51,416 nt of DNA from Pseudomonadota bacterium. Its GTDB lineage: Bacteria; Pseudomonadota; Gammaproteobacteria; Xanthomonadales; Rhodanobacteraceae. Numbering within the stretch: position 1 is the stretch's first letter; the number at the start of each line of letters is the position of its first letter. Shown here in pieces: positions 7,731-16,481 of the stretch. Made by a program: the position numbers and the translations under genes. The stretch covers positions 1-51,416 of the forward strand of contig JAKQJM010000028.1 in the NCBI GenBank assembly GCA_029561145.1, written 5' to 3'. Below the pieces are notes generated by a model. It made no database searches, had not been told where the DNA came from, and saw only the letters and a list, made by a program, of their open reading frames with translations.

Positions 7731-8414
7731 TCAGGCGCGCGGCCCGAACAGCAGGCTGCCCACGCGGACCATGGTCGCTCCTTCCGTGATGGCCAGCTCG
7801 AAGTCGTCCGACATGCCGATCGATAGGGTGTCGACATCGCGATGCGAATCGCGCAGGCGTTCGAAGCAGGTGCGCATGCGCACGAAGGCAGCGCGGCGAA
7901 TCCCGACATCGGCTGCCGGAGCGGGAATGGCCATGAGACCGCGCAAGCGCAGTCGCGGATGCGCTGCGATCGAGTCCGCCAATCCGGCGATCTGCCCGGG
8001 CTGGCAGCCCGCCTTGCTCGGCTCGTCGTCGATATTGACCTGGACCAGCACATTGAGCGGTGGCAGATGCGCCGGCCGGAAGCGGGCGAGGGGTTCGATC
8101 AGCCTGGCCCGGTCCACTGTCTGCAACCAGTCGAAGTGTTCGGCGACGTCCTTGCACTTGTTCGATTGCAGCGGGCCGATCATGTGCCACTCGATCGCGG
8201 TATCACCGAGTTCCGCCTGCTTGCCGAGTGCCTCCTGGACATAGTTTTCGCCAAACGCCTGCTGGCCGAGTGCCACGAGGCTGCGAATCAGGGCCGCCGG
8301 TCGGGTCTTGCTGACGGCGAGGATGCGAACCGGACGACCTGCCGCCGCCGAATTGGCGCGTTGTGTCACGGAAAGCCAGGCGGCCTCAAGGGATTTCGAT
8401 GATTGTTCTTGCAT
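7731..8414 (-). CDS. yggS: YggS/PLPBP family pyridoxal-phosphate homeostasis protein
   Basis: 227 residues. The family binds PLP on a lysine in an alanine-racemase-like barrel and buffers free PLP; no enzyme activity is known. The PLP lysine is K36 in ILAVSKTRPA. Other landmarks are FGENYVQEALGK, the IEWHMIGPLQSNK motif, VLVQVNIDDEPSKAG, LRGLMAIP, and the phosphate-binding end LSIGMSDDFELAITEGATMVRVGSLLFG. Length matches the family (about 230). It is divergent from pilT, an order common in proteobacteria, and begins the minus-strand run that continues with proC. A purine-rich AAGGCG precedes the ATG. Confidence 0.95.
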   Translation of the reverse strand: MQEQSSKSLEAAWLSVTQRANSAAAGRPVRILAVSKTRPAALIRSLVALGQQAFGENYVQEALGKQAELGDTAIEWHMIGPLQSNKCKDVAEHFDWLQTVDRARLIEPLARFRPAHLPPLNVLVQVNIDDEPSKAGCQPGQIAGLADSIAAHPRLRLRGLMAIPAPAADVGIRRAAFVRMRTCFERLRDSHRDVDTLSIGMSDDFELAITEGATMVRVGSLLFGPRA

Positions 8415-8448
8415 CGCCTTGATTTTGCCACGCTATACTCGGAAGAGG

Positions 8449-8487
8449 CCGTTCGAATGCAGGGAAAACCTGCAATCCGACGAACGG
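8449..8487 (+). promoter_or_regulatory. Two-tier stem-loop in the pilT leader
   Basis: CCGTTCG (8449-8455) pairs perfectly with CGAACGG (8481-8487). Inside this, GCAGG (8459-8463) pairs with CCTGC (8469-8473) around a GAAAA loop, leaving an asymmetric internal loop of 3 and 7 bases. A TATACT hexamer (8434-8439) lies just upstream as a possible -10. The structure lies about 150 bases before the pilT ATG and is more likely a leader element than a terminator because no U tract follows. I do not recognise a known riboswitch class. Confidence 0.45.
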
Positions 8488-8633
8488 GATTGGTCGTCAG
8501 CGCGTCGTGGAGCGCCTTGACCGATCCTGGATCAGGTGTTGCCCGCGTGCCCTGAACAGCACGCGGACTGACTCCGTCGTTTCCACATAGTATCGTTCAG
8601 CGTCGCCTTGGCGGCGTCATTCGGGGAAGACTC

Positions 8634-9671
8634 ATGGACATTGCCGAGCTGCTCGCGTTTTCGGTCAAGAACAAGGCATCCGATCTGCATTTGTCGGCTG
8701 GCCTGCCGCCGATGATCCGCGTCGACGGTGATGTGCGGCGCATCAACATTCCTTCGCTCGACCACAAGCAGATCCATTCGCTGATCTACGACATCATGTC
8801 GGACAAGCAGCGGCGCGACTACGAGGAATTCCTCGAAGTCGACTTCTCGTTCGAGATCCCGGGTCTGGCCCGCTTCCGCGTCAATGCCTTCAACCAGAAC
8901 CGCGGCTCGGGTGCGGTGTTCCGCACGATTCCTTCCGAAGTGCTGTCGCTCGAGGATCTCGGTTGCCCAAAGATCTTCCGCGAGCTGATCGAGCAGCCGC
9001 AGGGCCTGATCCTCGTCACCGGCCCGACCGGCTCGGGCAAGTCGACCACGCTGGCGGCCATGGTTGACCACGTCAACAAGCACGAGTACGCGCACATCCT
9101 CAGTGTCGAGGATCCGATCGAGTTCGTGCACACCTCGCAGAAGTGCCTGATCAACCAGCGCGAAGTGCATCGCGACACGCACGGATTCAACGAGGCGTTG
9201 CGCTCGGCCTTGCGCGAAGATCCCGATTACATCCTGGTCGGCGAGTTGCGTGACCTTGAAACGATCCGCCTGGCCCTTACCGCTGCCGAAACCGGCCACC
9301 TGGTTTTCGCGACCCTGCACACGAGTTCGGCGGCGAAGACGATCGACCGCATCATCGATGTGTTCCCCGCGGGCGAGAAGCCGATGGTGCGCTCGATGCT
9401 TTCCGAGTCCTTGCGCGCGGTGATCTCGCAATCGTTGTTGAAGAAGGTCGGCGGTGGCCGCATCGCGGCGCACGAGATCATGGTCGGCATTCCGGCGATC
9501 CGCAACCTGATCCGCGAGGACAAGGTCGCGCAGATGTACTCGTCGATCCAGACCGGCGCCCAGCACGGCATGCAGACCCTCGACCAGTGCCTGCAGGATC
9601 TGGTCAAGCGCGGCCTGGTCACGCGCCCGCAGGCGATCAGCTACGCGAAGAACAAGGAAATCTTCAAGTAG
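8634..9671 (+). CDS. pilT: Type IV pilus retraction ATPase PilT
   Basis: 345 residues, the standard length. This hexameric ATPase depolymerises type IV pili to power twitching motility and DNA uptake. Walker A GPTGSGKST is residues 130-138, the Asp box/Walker B region is ALREDPDYILVGELRD (191-206), and the His box is THTS-like LHTSSAAKT (228-236). The C-terminal PilT signature AIRNLIRE is at 288-295, which separates PilT from PilB. A good Shine-Dalgarno (GGGGAAGA) lies just before the ATG. No pilU follows, although pilT-pilU pairs are common in related genomes. The 219-base gap to the divergent yggS holds a hairpin leader and a TATACT hexamer. Confidence 0.97.
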   Translation: MDIAELLAFSVKNKASDLHLSAGLPPMIRVDGDVRRINIPSLDHKQIHSLIYDIMSDKQRRDYEEFLEVDFSFEIPGLARFRVNAFNQNRGSGAVFRTIPSEVLSLEDLGCPKIFRELIEQPQGLILVTGPTGSGKSTTLAAMVDHVNKHEYAHILSVEDPIEFVHTSQKCLINQREVHRDTHGFNEALRSALREDPDYILVGELRDLETIRLALTAAETGHLVFATLHTSSAAKTIDRIIDVFPAGEKPMVRSMLSESLRAVISQSLLKKVGGGRIAAHEIMVGIPAIRNLIREDKVAQMYSSIQTGAQHGMQTLDQCLQDLVKRGLVTRPQAISYAKNKEIFK

Positions 9672-9856
9672 CCCGAAGCGGACCCCAGTCACCCAGCAAG
9701 GGGTTGTGGGCGCTTTCGACTTGCGCGTATGCGTGGACGCCCCGTTGCGAGCGGCAACAGCCGCCGCGGCGATGCCGTGACATATCCGCGGACTCCCGCC
9801 GCAGTTGACTGCCCGCTCAAGCGAATCATCCTCGTGGACTGAGCGTGTCAGCCTCA

Positions 9857-9868
9857 AGACCTAGGTCT
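9857..9868. promoter_or_regulatory. 12-bp perfect palindrome upstream of the TonB-dependent receptor
   Basis: AGACCTAGGTCT is its own reverse complement and lies 88 bases before the receptor start, in a gene-free gap of 285 bases (9672-9956). It may be an operator half-site array or chance. It does not look like a Fur box. Confidence 0.25.
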
Positions 9869-9925
9869 CTGCGCGCTGTGCCTGCGACTCAAGTTGGTAA
9901 ATATTACACCCCGACTGGCGTCCGC

Positions 9926-9946
9926 AGGGGGCGTCACGCGCCCCCT
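9926..9946 (+). promoter_or_regulatory. GC-rich hairpin abutting the ribosome binding site of the TonB-dependent receptor
   Basis: AGGGGGCG (9926-9933) pairs perfectly with CGCCCCCT (9939-9946) around a TCACG loop. The Shine-Dalgarno GAGGA begins at 9948, one base after the stem. An 8-bp all-but-two-GC stem in this position should affect ribosome access or protect the mRNA 5' part. No U tract follows, so it is not an intrinsic terminator. Confidence 0.5.
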
Positions 9947-9956
9947 CGAGGAAAAA

Positions 9957-12167
9957 ATGAACAAGACAGTTATTGTCATGGGTGCATTTGCGTTCGCAAT
10001 CGCTCAGTGCCCGGTAGCCAGCGTCCGTGCGGAGGATTCCGCGCCGCCAGCCGACAATCCGAAGGACCGCGTCGAATTGCCGAAAATCGAAGTCCGTGAG
10101 CGGCGCTCGCCGGATGACACCCGACCGAAGCTCCAGCACATCATGAAGGAGGTCGATGGTCCGCTGATAACGGTGACCAAGAAGACCTCGATCACCAGGC
10201 TCGATTCGATCCCGACCGTGGTCGACAACAACCTGCGTGCGCTGTTCGCGCAGACGCCGGGTCTGTTCGTCTCCGAGCAGCAGTCGCCGGGGCAGGCCAA
10301 CCTGAGCTACCGCGGCATCGGCAATCCGCAGGAATCCGAGTTCGTAACGGTGCTGCTCGATGGCATCCCGCTGATGTCGGACTGGATCGGCTATCCGACG
10401 ATCTATACGCTGCCGCTGCCGCAGCAGATTTCCGAAGTGCAATTGATCCGCGGCGGCAGCTCGCTGCTGTACGGTCCCGAGCCTCCGCCGGTGGTCAACA
10501 TGGTCAGCCGCAAGCCGGTCACCGATCGTGCGCTGGCGGGCTATGCCGAAGCGGTCGTCGGCAGCAACGGCCTGTTTGGCTCGTTCAACCAGATCTCCGG
10601 TACGTCGGGGAACTGGGACTACCTGGCGGACGCGCACTATCGGACCAGCGACGGCGAGCGCGACAACGGCGATTCGACCGTGCGCGGCGCCGACCTGCAT
10701 CTCGGCTACAGCCCGGACGACATGGCGCACACGACGCTCGACCTGCACGTCTCGCAACTCGAGACCGGCGATCCCGGCAAGCTGAGCTATCCTCAATTCA
10801 TCGCCGATCCGGATCAGTCGCCGACCCCGTACAACAAGCTGTGGACCGATCGCTACGTGCTCGCCTTGACCGACGATCGTTTCTTCAGCGAGAAGACCGA
10901 GTTGGTGACCAAGCTCTGGGGCGGCTATCAGGACAATGCTTCGCGCGCGCAGGATCGTGGTGCTGCTCCAACCACGGCAACGCTGCAGGACGACCAGTTC
11001 CGGTTTTACGGCATCGATGCGCGCATGCTGCACCGCTGGGGCCGCGGCAACGCACTGACCGTCGGCACGACGATGTATCACTCGGACGCGCCATTCCGCC
11101 AGTTCACGACCGACGGCTTGACGCCCGATCGCTATGATCGCTATGGCGTTCCTTGCGCGAGCGTCGCATCGAAGAACTGTGCGCGCCTGCGTCAGGAACG
11201 TTCGACCGACTACGCCGCCGTGTTTGCCGAGAACGTGTTCCGTTTCGAGGGCGGCTGGCATTTCGTGCCGTCCGTGCGCATCGAGCGCGAGAAGGTCAAG
11301 ATCGATGAAACGATCCGCCCGCCGAACCTCACCCGCGGCCTGGTCGATCGGGAAGTCACCCATAACGTGCCCTTGTTCGGACTGGGCTTCGGCAACGATT
11401 TCGGTCGCGGCAACGAGACCTATTTCAATGTCTCGCAGGGCTGGCGCCCGGTGCGCTACTTCGACGTCGGCTCGCCGTTCGGCAATACTTCGCCGGATCC
11501 GATCAACGATCCCGATCCGACCCATGTGTTGTCGTGGGAAGCCGGTGTCCATGGCACGCCGGCCGATGGACTTTTCTACGACGTAAGCCTGTTCCGCATC
11601 GACGTCCAGGATCGCATCGAATCGCAGCAGATCCCGAATGCGCCTCCCGGCAACACGATCAACGTCAATACCGGCGACACGCGCCACCGCGGATTCGAGG
11701 GGCAGATCGACTACGACTTCCTTGCAGCTGCCGATCCGAAGACCAGCTGCCACCTGTCGGTGTTCGCCAACCTGAGCCTGCTCGACTCGGACTTCACTGC
11801 ATCGAACCGCGGGTTTGTCGGCAACACGCCTGCGTTCTCGCCGGACTACCTCGCCCGTGTCGGCCTCGCTTATCGCGAGGACAAGAAGTTCAAGTTCGCG
11901 CTGTCGGTGGTCTCGGTGGGCAGCCAGTACTGGCAGGATTCGAACCTCGACAATGCCCTGCCGACGCAGCCGGCTTACATTCCCGCCAAGGTACCGTCGT
12001 ACACGGTTGCCGATCTGTCTGCCGACTGGTGGTTGACGCCGGATATACGCCTGCTCGGCGGGATCTCGAACATCGCCGACAAGACCTACTACGCACGCGT
12101 GTTCGGCGGCGGCCTTGAGCCGGCGATCGGACGCACGGTTCACGTCGGTGCGGCCTGGGAATTTTGA
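9957..12167 (+). CDS. TonB-dependent outer-membrane receptor (FecA-like, ligand unknown)
   Basis: 736 residues from ATG 9957, which has a strong SD (GAGGAAAAA); the frame is open upstream but the signal peptide begins here (MNKTVIVMGAFAFAIAQC...SVRAE, cleavage near residue 30). The plug domain spans roughly 75-210: LDSIPTVVDNNLRALFAQTP, then LSYRGIGNPQESEFVTVLLDG and IRGGSSLLYGPEPPPVVNMV. The barrel follows and ends in the aromatic VGAAWEF needed for BAM recognition. The plug segment has EPPP where Fe-citrate receptors usually have a Gly-rich stretch. The layout is closest to FecA/siderophore receptors, but no Fur box or FecIR genes are seen. It is followed by a lipoprotein and a large exported protein on the same strand. 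Confidence 0.93.
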   Translation: MNKTVIVMGAFAFAIAQCPVASVRAEDSAPPADNPKDRVELPKIEVRERRSPDDTRPKLQHIMKEVDGPLITVTKKTSITRLDSIPTVVDNNLRALFAQTPGLFVSEQQSPGQANLSYRGIGNPQESEFVTVLLDGIPLMSDWIGYPTIYTLPLPQQISEVQLIRGGSSLLYGPEPPPVVNMVSRKPVTDRALAGYAEAVVGSNGLFGSFNQISGTSGNWDYLADAHYRTSDGERDNGDSTVRGADLHLGYSPDDMAHTTLDLHVSQLETGDPGKLSYPQFIADPDQSPTPYNKLWTDRYVLALTDDRFFSEKTELVTKLWGGYQDNASRAQDRGAAPTTATLQDDQFRFYGIDARMLHRWGRGNALTVGTTMYHSDAPFRQFTTDGLTPDRYDRYGVPCASVASKNCARLRQERSTDYAAVFAENVFRFEGGWHFVPSVRIEREKVKIDETIRPPNLTRGLVDREVTHNVPLFGLGFGNDFGRGNETYFNVSQGWRPVRYFDVGSPFGNTSPDPINDPDPTHVLSWEAGVHGTPADGLFYDVSLFRIDVQDRIESQQIPNAPPGNTINVNTGDTRHRGFEGQIDYDFLAAADPKTSCHLSVFANLSLLDSDFTASNRGFVGNTPAFSPDYLARVGLAYREDKKFKFALSVVSVGSQYWQDSNLDNALPTQPAYIPAKVPSYTVADLSADWWLTPDIRLLGGISNIADKTYYARVFGGGLEPAIGRTVHVGAAWEF

Positions 12168-12184
12168 GCACGCTGTCATTGCAG

Positions 12185-12218
12185 CGCCGCCGAAGGAGGC
12201 ACCATCTTCGGCGGCGTT
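12185..12218 (+). terminator. Terminator-like hairpin after the TonB-dependent receptor
   Basis: CGCCGCCGAAG (12185-12195) pairs perfectly with CTTCGGCGGCG (12206-12216) around a 10-base loop, 18 bases after the receptor stop. Only TT follows the stem, so intrinsic termination may be inefficient. Confidence 0.6.
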
Positions 12219-12336
12219 GTGCAGCGATCGACCGCAACAACGGATTTGCCCGCGTGTTTGCGCAAGCGTTTGCGGCTTGCCAGTGGTGCATTTCGCGTAG
12301 CATGGTGTCTTCCCATTCCATGTACGACGAAATTCG

Positions 12337-13176
12337 ATGACTGCCTCCCTGAACGCCGCAGCTCGCCACTCCCTTCTTTCGCTCGCTTTCTGCGTGTTGT
12401 CGATATTTCTGACGGGCTGCGTCGGCAACGGCCCGGTCAAGGCCGACCTCGATGGTGATCGCGCGCAGGCGGAAATCGTCCGCGAAGACAGGGCATTCGA
12501 ACTTGGCAAGGACATCGCGGTTGTCGAGATCGACAACCCCTACGGCGAGATCAATGTCCGCGACCATGACGAGGCCGAAGTCGGCGTGCACGCGGTAGGA
12601 CAGCTGCTGCCGGGAACCTACTCCCGCACACGCCTCGTCTCCAGTCGCGAGAAAGGCACGCTGAAGCTCGTGGTCGAATTGCCCGGCGGCGCGGGCGATG
12701 CCCGCTATGACATGGCCGTGTACGTTTCGAAGGACATGCCGCTGGTCCTGAACGGCGGACGCTTTCGCGTCGATGCAAAGAAGCGCAATGCGCGGCTGAC
12801 GATCACGACGATCAGCGGGAAAATCAATGCGTCCTCGCATGCCGCGCTCGATCTGTCGACCGATTCCGGCACGATCCAGGCGGCCCAACTGGTCGAAAAC
12901 TGGTTCGGCGTGAGTCGCTTGCGCAGCAAATCGGGCCGGATCATTGCTCTGGCGCCGCTGTCCGGCAATGTTTCGCTCAGCGCAGAGACCGGTGGAAACC
13001 TGCGCACGAACTTCGGCTTGAGCGTGCATGCGCGCGCCGAGGGCGGACATCAGGCAAGTGCGAAATATGGAACAGGAACAAGCGAGTGGCGCGTCGAGAG
13101 CGAGTCCGGAGAGATCGTTCTTGAACAGGCGGTCATTCTGGGGGAGGATAGGGACTCAGCCGAGGATTCTGATTGA
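12337..13176 (+). CDS. Predicted lipoprotein with DUF4097-like beta-repeat structure
   Basis: 279 residues. The N-terminus is a lipoprotein signal with lipobox LTGC, modified Cys at residue 28. After it come short repeated strand-turn units (VEIDNPYGEINVRDHDEAEV; LTITTISGKINAS; LDLSTDSGTIQA; LRSKSGRIIAL; LSAETGGNLRTN; WRVESESGEIVLE) with Ser-Gly turns, typical of DUF4097/DUF2807-type right-handed beta-helix proteins. The C-terminus is acidic. A TAGCAT hexamer at 12297-12302 could be its -10. It lies between the TonB-dependent receptor and the 976-residue exported protein. Function is unknown; a surface or periplasmic role is inferred from the lipobox. Confidence 0.8.
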   Translation: MTASLNAAARHSLLSLAFCVLSIFLTGCVGNGPVKADLDGDRAQAEIVREDRAFELGKDIAVVEIDNPYGEINVRDHDEAEVGVHAVGQLLPGTYSRTRLVSSREKGTLKLVVELPGGAGDARYDMAVYVSKDMPLVLNGGRFRVDAKKRNARLTITTISGKINASSHAALDLSTDSGTIQAAQLVENWFGVSRLRSKSGRIIALAPLSGNVSLSAETGGNLRTNFGLSVHARAEGGHQASAKYGTGTSEWRVESESGEIVLEQAVILGEDRDSAEDSD

Positions 13177-13256
13177 TGGCTCCCTGAGTTGGAGCCAGAA
13201 CCCCGCAGAGGGTGGGAATCGAAGTCCGGGCACCACATCCTGGTCGGGGTCAAATC

Positions 13257-16187
13257 ATGATGGTTCGCAAGACATTGCTTGTCGTGGCCGTTGCTGTGCT
13301 CGGAATCGCCTCGGCGATGGCGGCAGAAAAGGCTGTTCCTTCCCAAGTCTCCACCAACGCGGACGGTATCGTCGTGCGTACGGGTGCCGAATGGGTCAGT
13401 GCACCCTCCGTTCCGGAATCGTTTTTCCTCGATGCACGGACCCGCCCGATCATCTCGCCATGGCGGCCAGGCGATCCGATCCGCGAGATCCCGCGCCGCT
13501 TCGAAGGCGATCAACGCGTCATCGACATGCGTCCCGATCCGGTCAACCCGGTCGCCGCCGGCCCCGACATCCTCGTCGAACTGCAACGTGCGTTCGGTGA
13601 AGGAGTCGACAGCCGCGCTTTCACGACGCCACTCGTCAACAAGGACGCGCAAGGTTTCAGTGGTGTCTTTCCGCCCGATCCCAGCGGTGATGTCGGTGGC
13701 GGTTTCTACGTCCAGTCGATCAACGGCAGTGGCGGCTCCACCTACGTCGTCTACAACACGAACAATGGCTCGGTCGCTGCTGGCCCCTTCAACATGGAAG
13801 GCCTGGGTTCCGGCGGTGCCTGCGCGAGCGGAAACGGTGATCCTGTCGTCCTGTTCGATCAGCTGGCCAGCCGCTGGTTGCTTACCGAATTCTCGAGCAG
13901 CGGCAACAACCTCTGCATCTACGTGAGCGCCACGAGCAATCCGGTAACAACGACCTGGACCCGCTACGCGTTCGTGCCACCGAGTTTCCCGGACTATCCG
14001 AAGTACGGCGTGTGGCCCGACGCCTACTATGTCGGCGCGAACCAGAGCAACGGCGTGTATGCGCTCGATCGCACCAAGATGCTCGCCGGCCTGGCTGCGA
14101 CCCTCCAGCGATTCTCGGTGCCGACGCTTTCCGAACTCGGCTTCCAGATGTTGCCGCCGGCATCGATCAATGGCATCGACCTTCCGCCGGCCGGTGCGCC
14201 TGGTGTTTTCGTGCGCCAGGTCGATGATGAACGAAACAACCCCGGCAGCAATGATCCGGTGCACGACCGCATCGAGCTGTTCGCCTACCACGTCGATTTC
14301 ACGACACCGGCGAACTCGACGCTGACCGGCCCGACCCCGATCCAGATCAACGAATTCGATCGCGCGTTCTCGATACCGTCGGGTTTTGGCGCGATTCCGC
14401 AGCCCGGTGTATCGCGTCTGCTCGATCCTCTCATGGAAGTGATCATGTTCCCGGTGCACTACCGTGCGTTCGGCACGACCGAAACGATCACCGGCAATTT
14501 CGTGACCAAGATCGGTACGAACAACCAGTCCGGAATCCGCTGGTTCGAGTTGCGCAGGACCGGCGGTGTGGCCGGCGGCTGGTCGCTGTTCCAGGAAGGC
14601 ACATTCGCTCCTGCGGACACACCGGGACAGCAGACCAACCGCTGGATGGGTGCGACTGCGATGGACTCGGCCGGCAATATCGCGATGGGTTACAGCATCG
14701 ATCGCGTGACGCCTGCGCTGTTTCCGAGCCTCGCCTACGTGGGCCGGCAAGCCGGCGATCCGGCGGGAGTCATGACCACCGGAGAAACCATGCTGGTCAC
14801 CGGCGCGAGTTCGCAGAGCAACTTCGACCGCTGGGGCGATTACTTCCAGATGGGCGTCGATCCAGTCGATGGCTGCACGTTCTGGTTCACCGGCGAATAC
14901 ATGGCCGCGGCGAACTGGAATACGCGCATCGCCTCGTTCCGCTTTGATGCATGCGGCACGCCCACCTTCACGATGTCCGGTTCGCCGTTGACCCAGAACG
15001 TCTGTGCGGCCAGTCCGTCGCCATCGGCACTGACTCCGGTGGCCATCACGGTCGGTTCGGTCTCGGGTTTCACTTCGCCGGTAAACCTCGGTTTCGGCGC
15101 AGGCCTTCCCGTCGGTTTCGGTGGATCGTATACGGTGACACCGGTCAATCCGCCCGGTTCATCGCAGGCGAACCTGACCGTGACCAATGCGGCAGCGCCT
15201 GGGCTCAATGCGCTGACCCTGCGCGGAAGTTCAGGTGGCACCGATCGCGATCTCGCTCTCAATGTGACTGTGGCGACCTTGGTGCCTGCCGCATCGACAC
15301 TGAGTGCTCCGGCCAACAACGCCATCGACGTTTCGTCCACGCCGACGTTCAGCTGGACCGCGTCGAGCCAGAGCACCAGTTATCTGATCGAGATCGCGAC
15401 CGACGTCGGCTTCGGCAACATCATCCTCTCGCAATCGGTCAGCGGCACGAGCTTCCAGCCGGCGGCGGCGTTGCCGACGAACACGCAGATCTACTGGCGC
15501 GTCACGGCGAACAACATCTGCGGCGCGTCGACGCCGAGCGCGACCTTCACGTTCCGCACGATCAGCGCTCCGGGCGACTGCTCGGTGGGTTCGTTCACGA
15601 ATGTGGTGTACAGCGACAACATGGAGTCCGGCCTTTCGGGATGGACGCACAGCGCGTCGACCGGCACCGACACATGGACCCAAAGCACGGCACGTTCAAC
15701 GAGCCCGACCCATTCGTGGTTCGCAGTTGATCCTGCCCTGGCCTCCGACCAGCGACTGGTCTCGCCGACCATTGCCGTACCGACGACGTTGACCAACTTG
15801 AACCTGCAGTTCCAGCATTGGCGCGACATCGAGAACGTCAGCGGTTCGGCGACCGAGTGCTGGGATGGCTCGATCCTCGAAGCCTCGATCGACGGCGGCG
15901 CCTTCACCCAGGTAAGTGGAGCGCAGATCCAGGTCGGCGCTTATACCGGCGCGCTGCGCACGAGTGCGAACCCGCTGGCCGGCCTGCAGGCATGGTGCGG
16001 TGCGGTTCCGTTCAACAAGGTCATCGTCGACCTGTCGACATTCGCCGGCCACAACGCACAGTTCCGCTTCCGCCTGGGCAGCGACGCCTCGGTCGGACGC
16101 GAGGGCTGGTATATCGATGACGTCAAGGTCCAGGGTTGTTCGACCTCGGATGTCATCTATGCCGATGGATTCGATCCGACCCTGTAG
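13257..16187 (+). CDS. Large exported multidomain surface protein with Ig/FnIII-like and MAM-like domains
   Basis: 976 residues from the tandem ATG-ATG at 13257; 15 more in-frame codons upstream carry no signal features. A Sec signal peptide (KTLLVVAVAVLGIASAMA) is cleaved near residue 22. Residues about 50-565 form a Trp/Tyr/Asp-rich region that may be a beta-propeller; no catalytic motif is recognised. Residues about 570-678 look Ig-like, about 681-769 FnIII-like (STPTFSWTASSQSTSYLIEI), and about 787-961 like a MAM/jelly-roll ligand-binding domain (NMESGLSGW ... GWYIDDVKV). The protein ends VIYADGFDPTL; short tails of the form (F/Y)-x-(D/N)-GF(E/D) end many exported proteins in this bacterial order as far as I recall. 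A strong terminator follows. Likely secreted or surface-attached; substrate unknown. Confidence 0.82.
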   Translation: MMVRKTLLVVAVAVLGIASAMAAEKAVPSQVSTNADGIVVRTGAEWVSAPSVPESFFLDARTRPIISPWRPGDPIREIPRRFEGDQRVIDMRPDPVNPVAAGPDILVELQRAFGEGVDSRAFTTPLVNKDAQGFSGVFPPDPSGDVGGGFYVQSINGSGGSTYVVYNTNNGSVAAGPFNMEGLGSGGACASGNGDPVVLFDQLASRWLLTEFSSSGNNLCIYVSATSNPVTTTWTRYAFVPPSFPDYPKYGVWPDAYYVGANQSNGVYALDRTKMLAGLAATLQRFSVPTLSELGFQMLPPASINGIDLPPAGAPGVFVRQVDDERNNPGSNDPVHDRIELFAYHVDFTTPANSTLTGPTPIQINEFDRAFSIPSGFGAIPQPGVSRLLDPLMEVIMFPVHYRAFGTTETITGNFVTKIGTNNQSGIRWFELRRTGGVAGGWSLFQEGTFAPADTPGQQTNRWMGATAMDSAGNIAMGYSIDRVTPALFPSLAYVGRQAGDPAGVMTTGETMLVTGASSQSNFDRWGDYFQMGVDPVDGCTFWFTGEYMAAANWNTRIASFRFDACGTPTFTMSGSPLTQNVCAASPSPSALTPVAITVGSVSGFTSPVNLGFGAGLPVGFGGSYTVTPVNPPGSSQANLTVTNAAAPGLNALTLRGSSGGTDRDLALNVTVATLVPAASTLSAPANNAIDVSSTPTFSWTASSQSTSYLIEIATDVGFGNIILSQSVSGTSFQPAAALPTNTQIYWRVTANNICGASTPSATFTFRTISAPGDCSVGSFTNVVYSDNMESGLSGWTHSASTGTDTWTQSTARSTSPTHSWFAVDPALASDQRLVSPTIAVPTTLTNLNLQFQHWRDIENVSGSATECWDGSILEASIDGGAFTQVSGAQIQVGAYTGALRTSANPLAGLQAWCGAVPFNKVIVDLSTFAGHNAQFRFRLGSDASVGREGWYIDDVKVQGCSTSDVIYADGFDPTL

Positions 16188-16206
16188 TCAGATCTGCAGC
16201 AACGAC

Positions 16207-16245
16207 AAAGCCGCGCACGGGGCGACCCGGCGCGGCTTTTCTTTT
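16207..16245 (+). terminator. Rho-independent terminator after the 976-residue exported protein
   Basis: AAAGCCGCGC (16207-16216) pairs with GCGCGGCTTT (16230-16239), and the stem is followed by TCTTTT. It starts 20 bases after the stop codon. Confidence 0.9.
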
Positions 16246-16423
16246 GCGCGGTTTCCGCGTTGCCGGCCTTTCGCGTCGCACGTGCCCGCTTGCCGTCGAA
16301 TGCGATCCCGCTCCGACCGATATGCAGGTTTCGCCATTCGGCGTCGCTGAGCTTTCAAGCGCACCGGATCCCGGATTGGCCTGCCGATCATTCCCGCCTT
16401 GCAGGCGAACCCGGCCAACCGGG

Positions 16424-16457
16424 AATAAAAAAGCCCCGGGTGTTTCCACCCGGGGCT
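16424..16457 (-). terminator. Rho-independent terminator of the cold-shock gene
   Basis: On the minus strand an 11-bp perfect stem (arms 16447-16457 and 16432-16442) closes a GAAA tetraloop and is followed by a T-rich run (complement of 16424-16432, TTTTTTATT). It lies 24 bases beyond the stop of the cold-shock gene. Confidence 0.95.
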
Positions 16458-16481
16458 CTCAATTCGCTTTGGCGCGAAGGT

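Noticed and set aside
8532-9857. 441-codon minus-strand open frame opposite pilT
   Set aside because: No domains, no SD; pilT on the plus strand is unambiguous.
9861-12536. Long open frame of 891 codons on the minus strand
   Set aside because: It is antisense to the TonB-dependent receptor and lipoprotein, with Arg/Gln/Val/Asp-rich low-complexity composition typical of reverse frames in GC-rich DNA and no domain resemblance.
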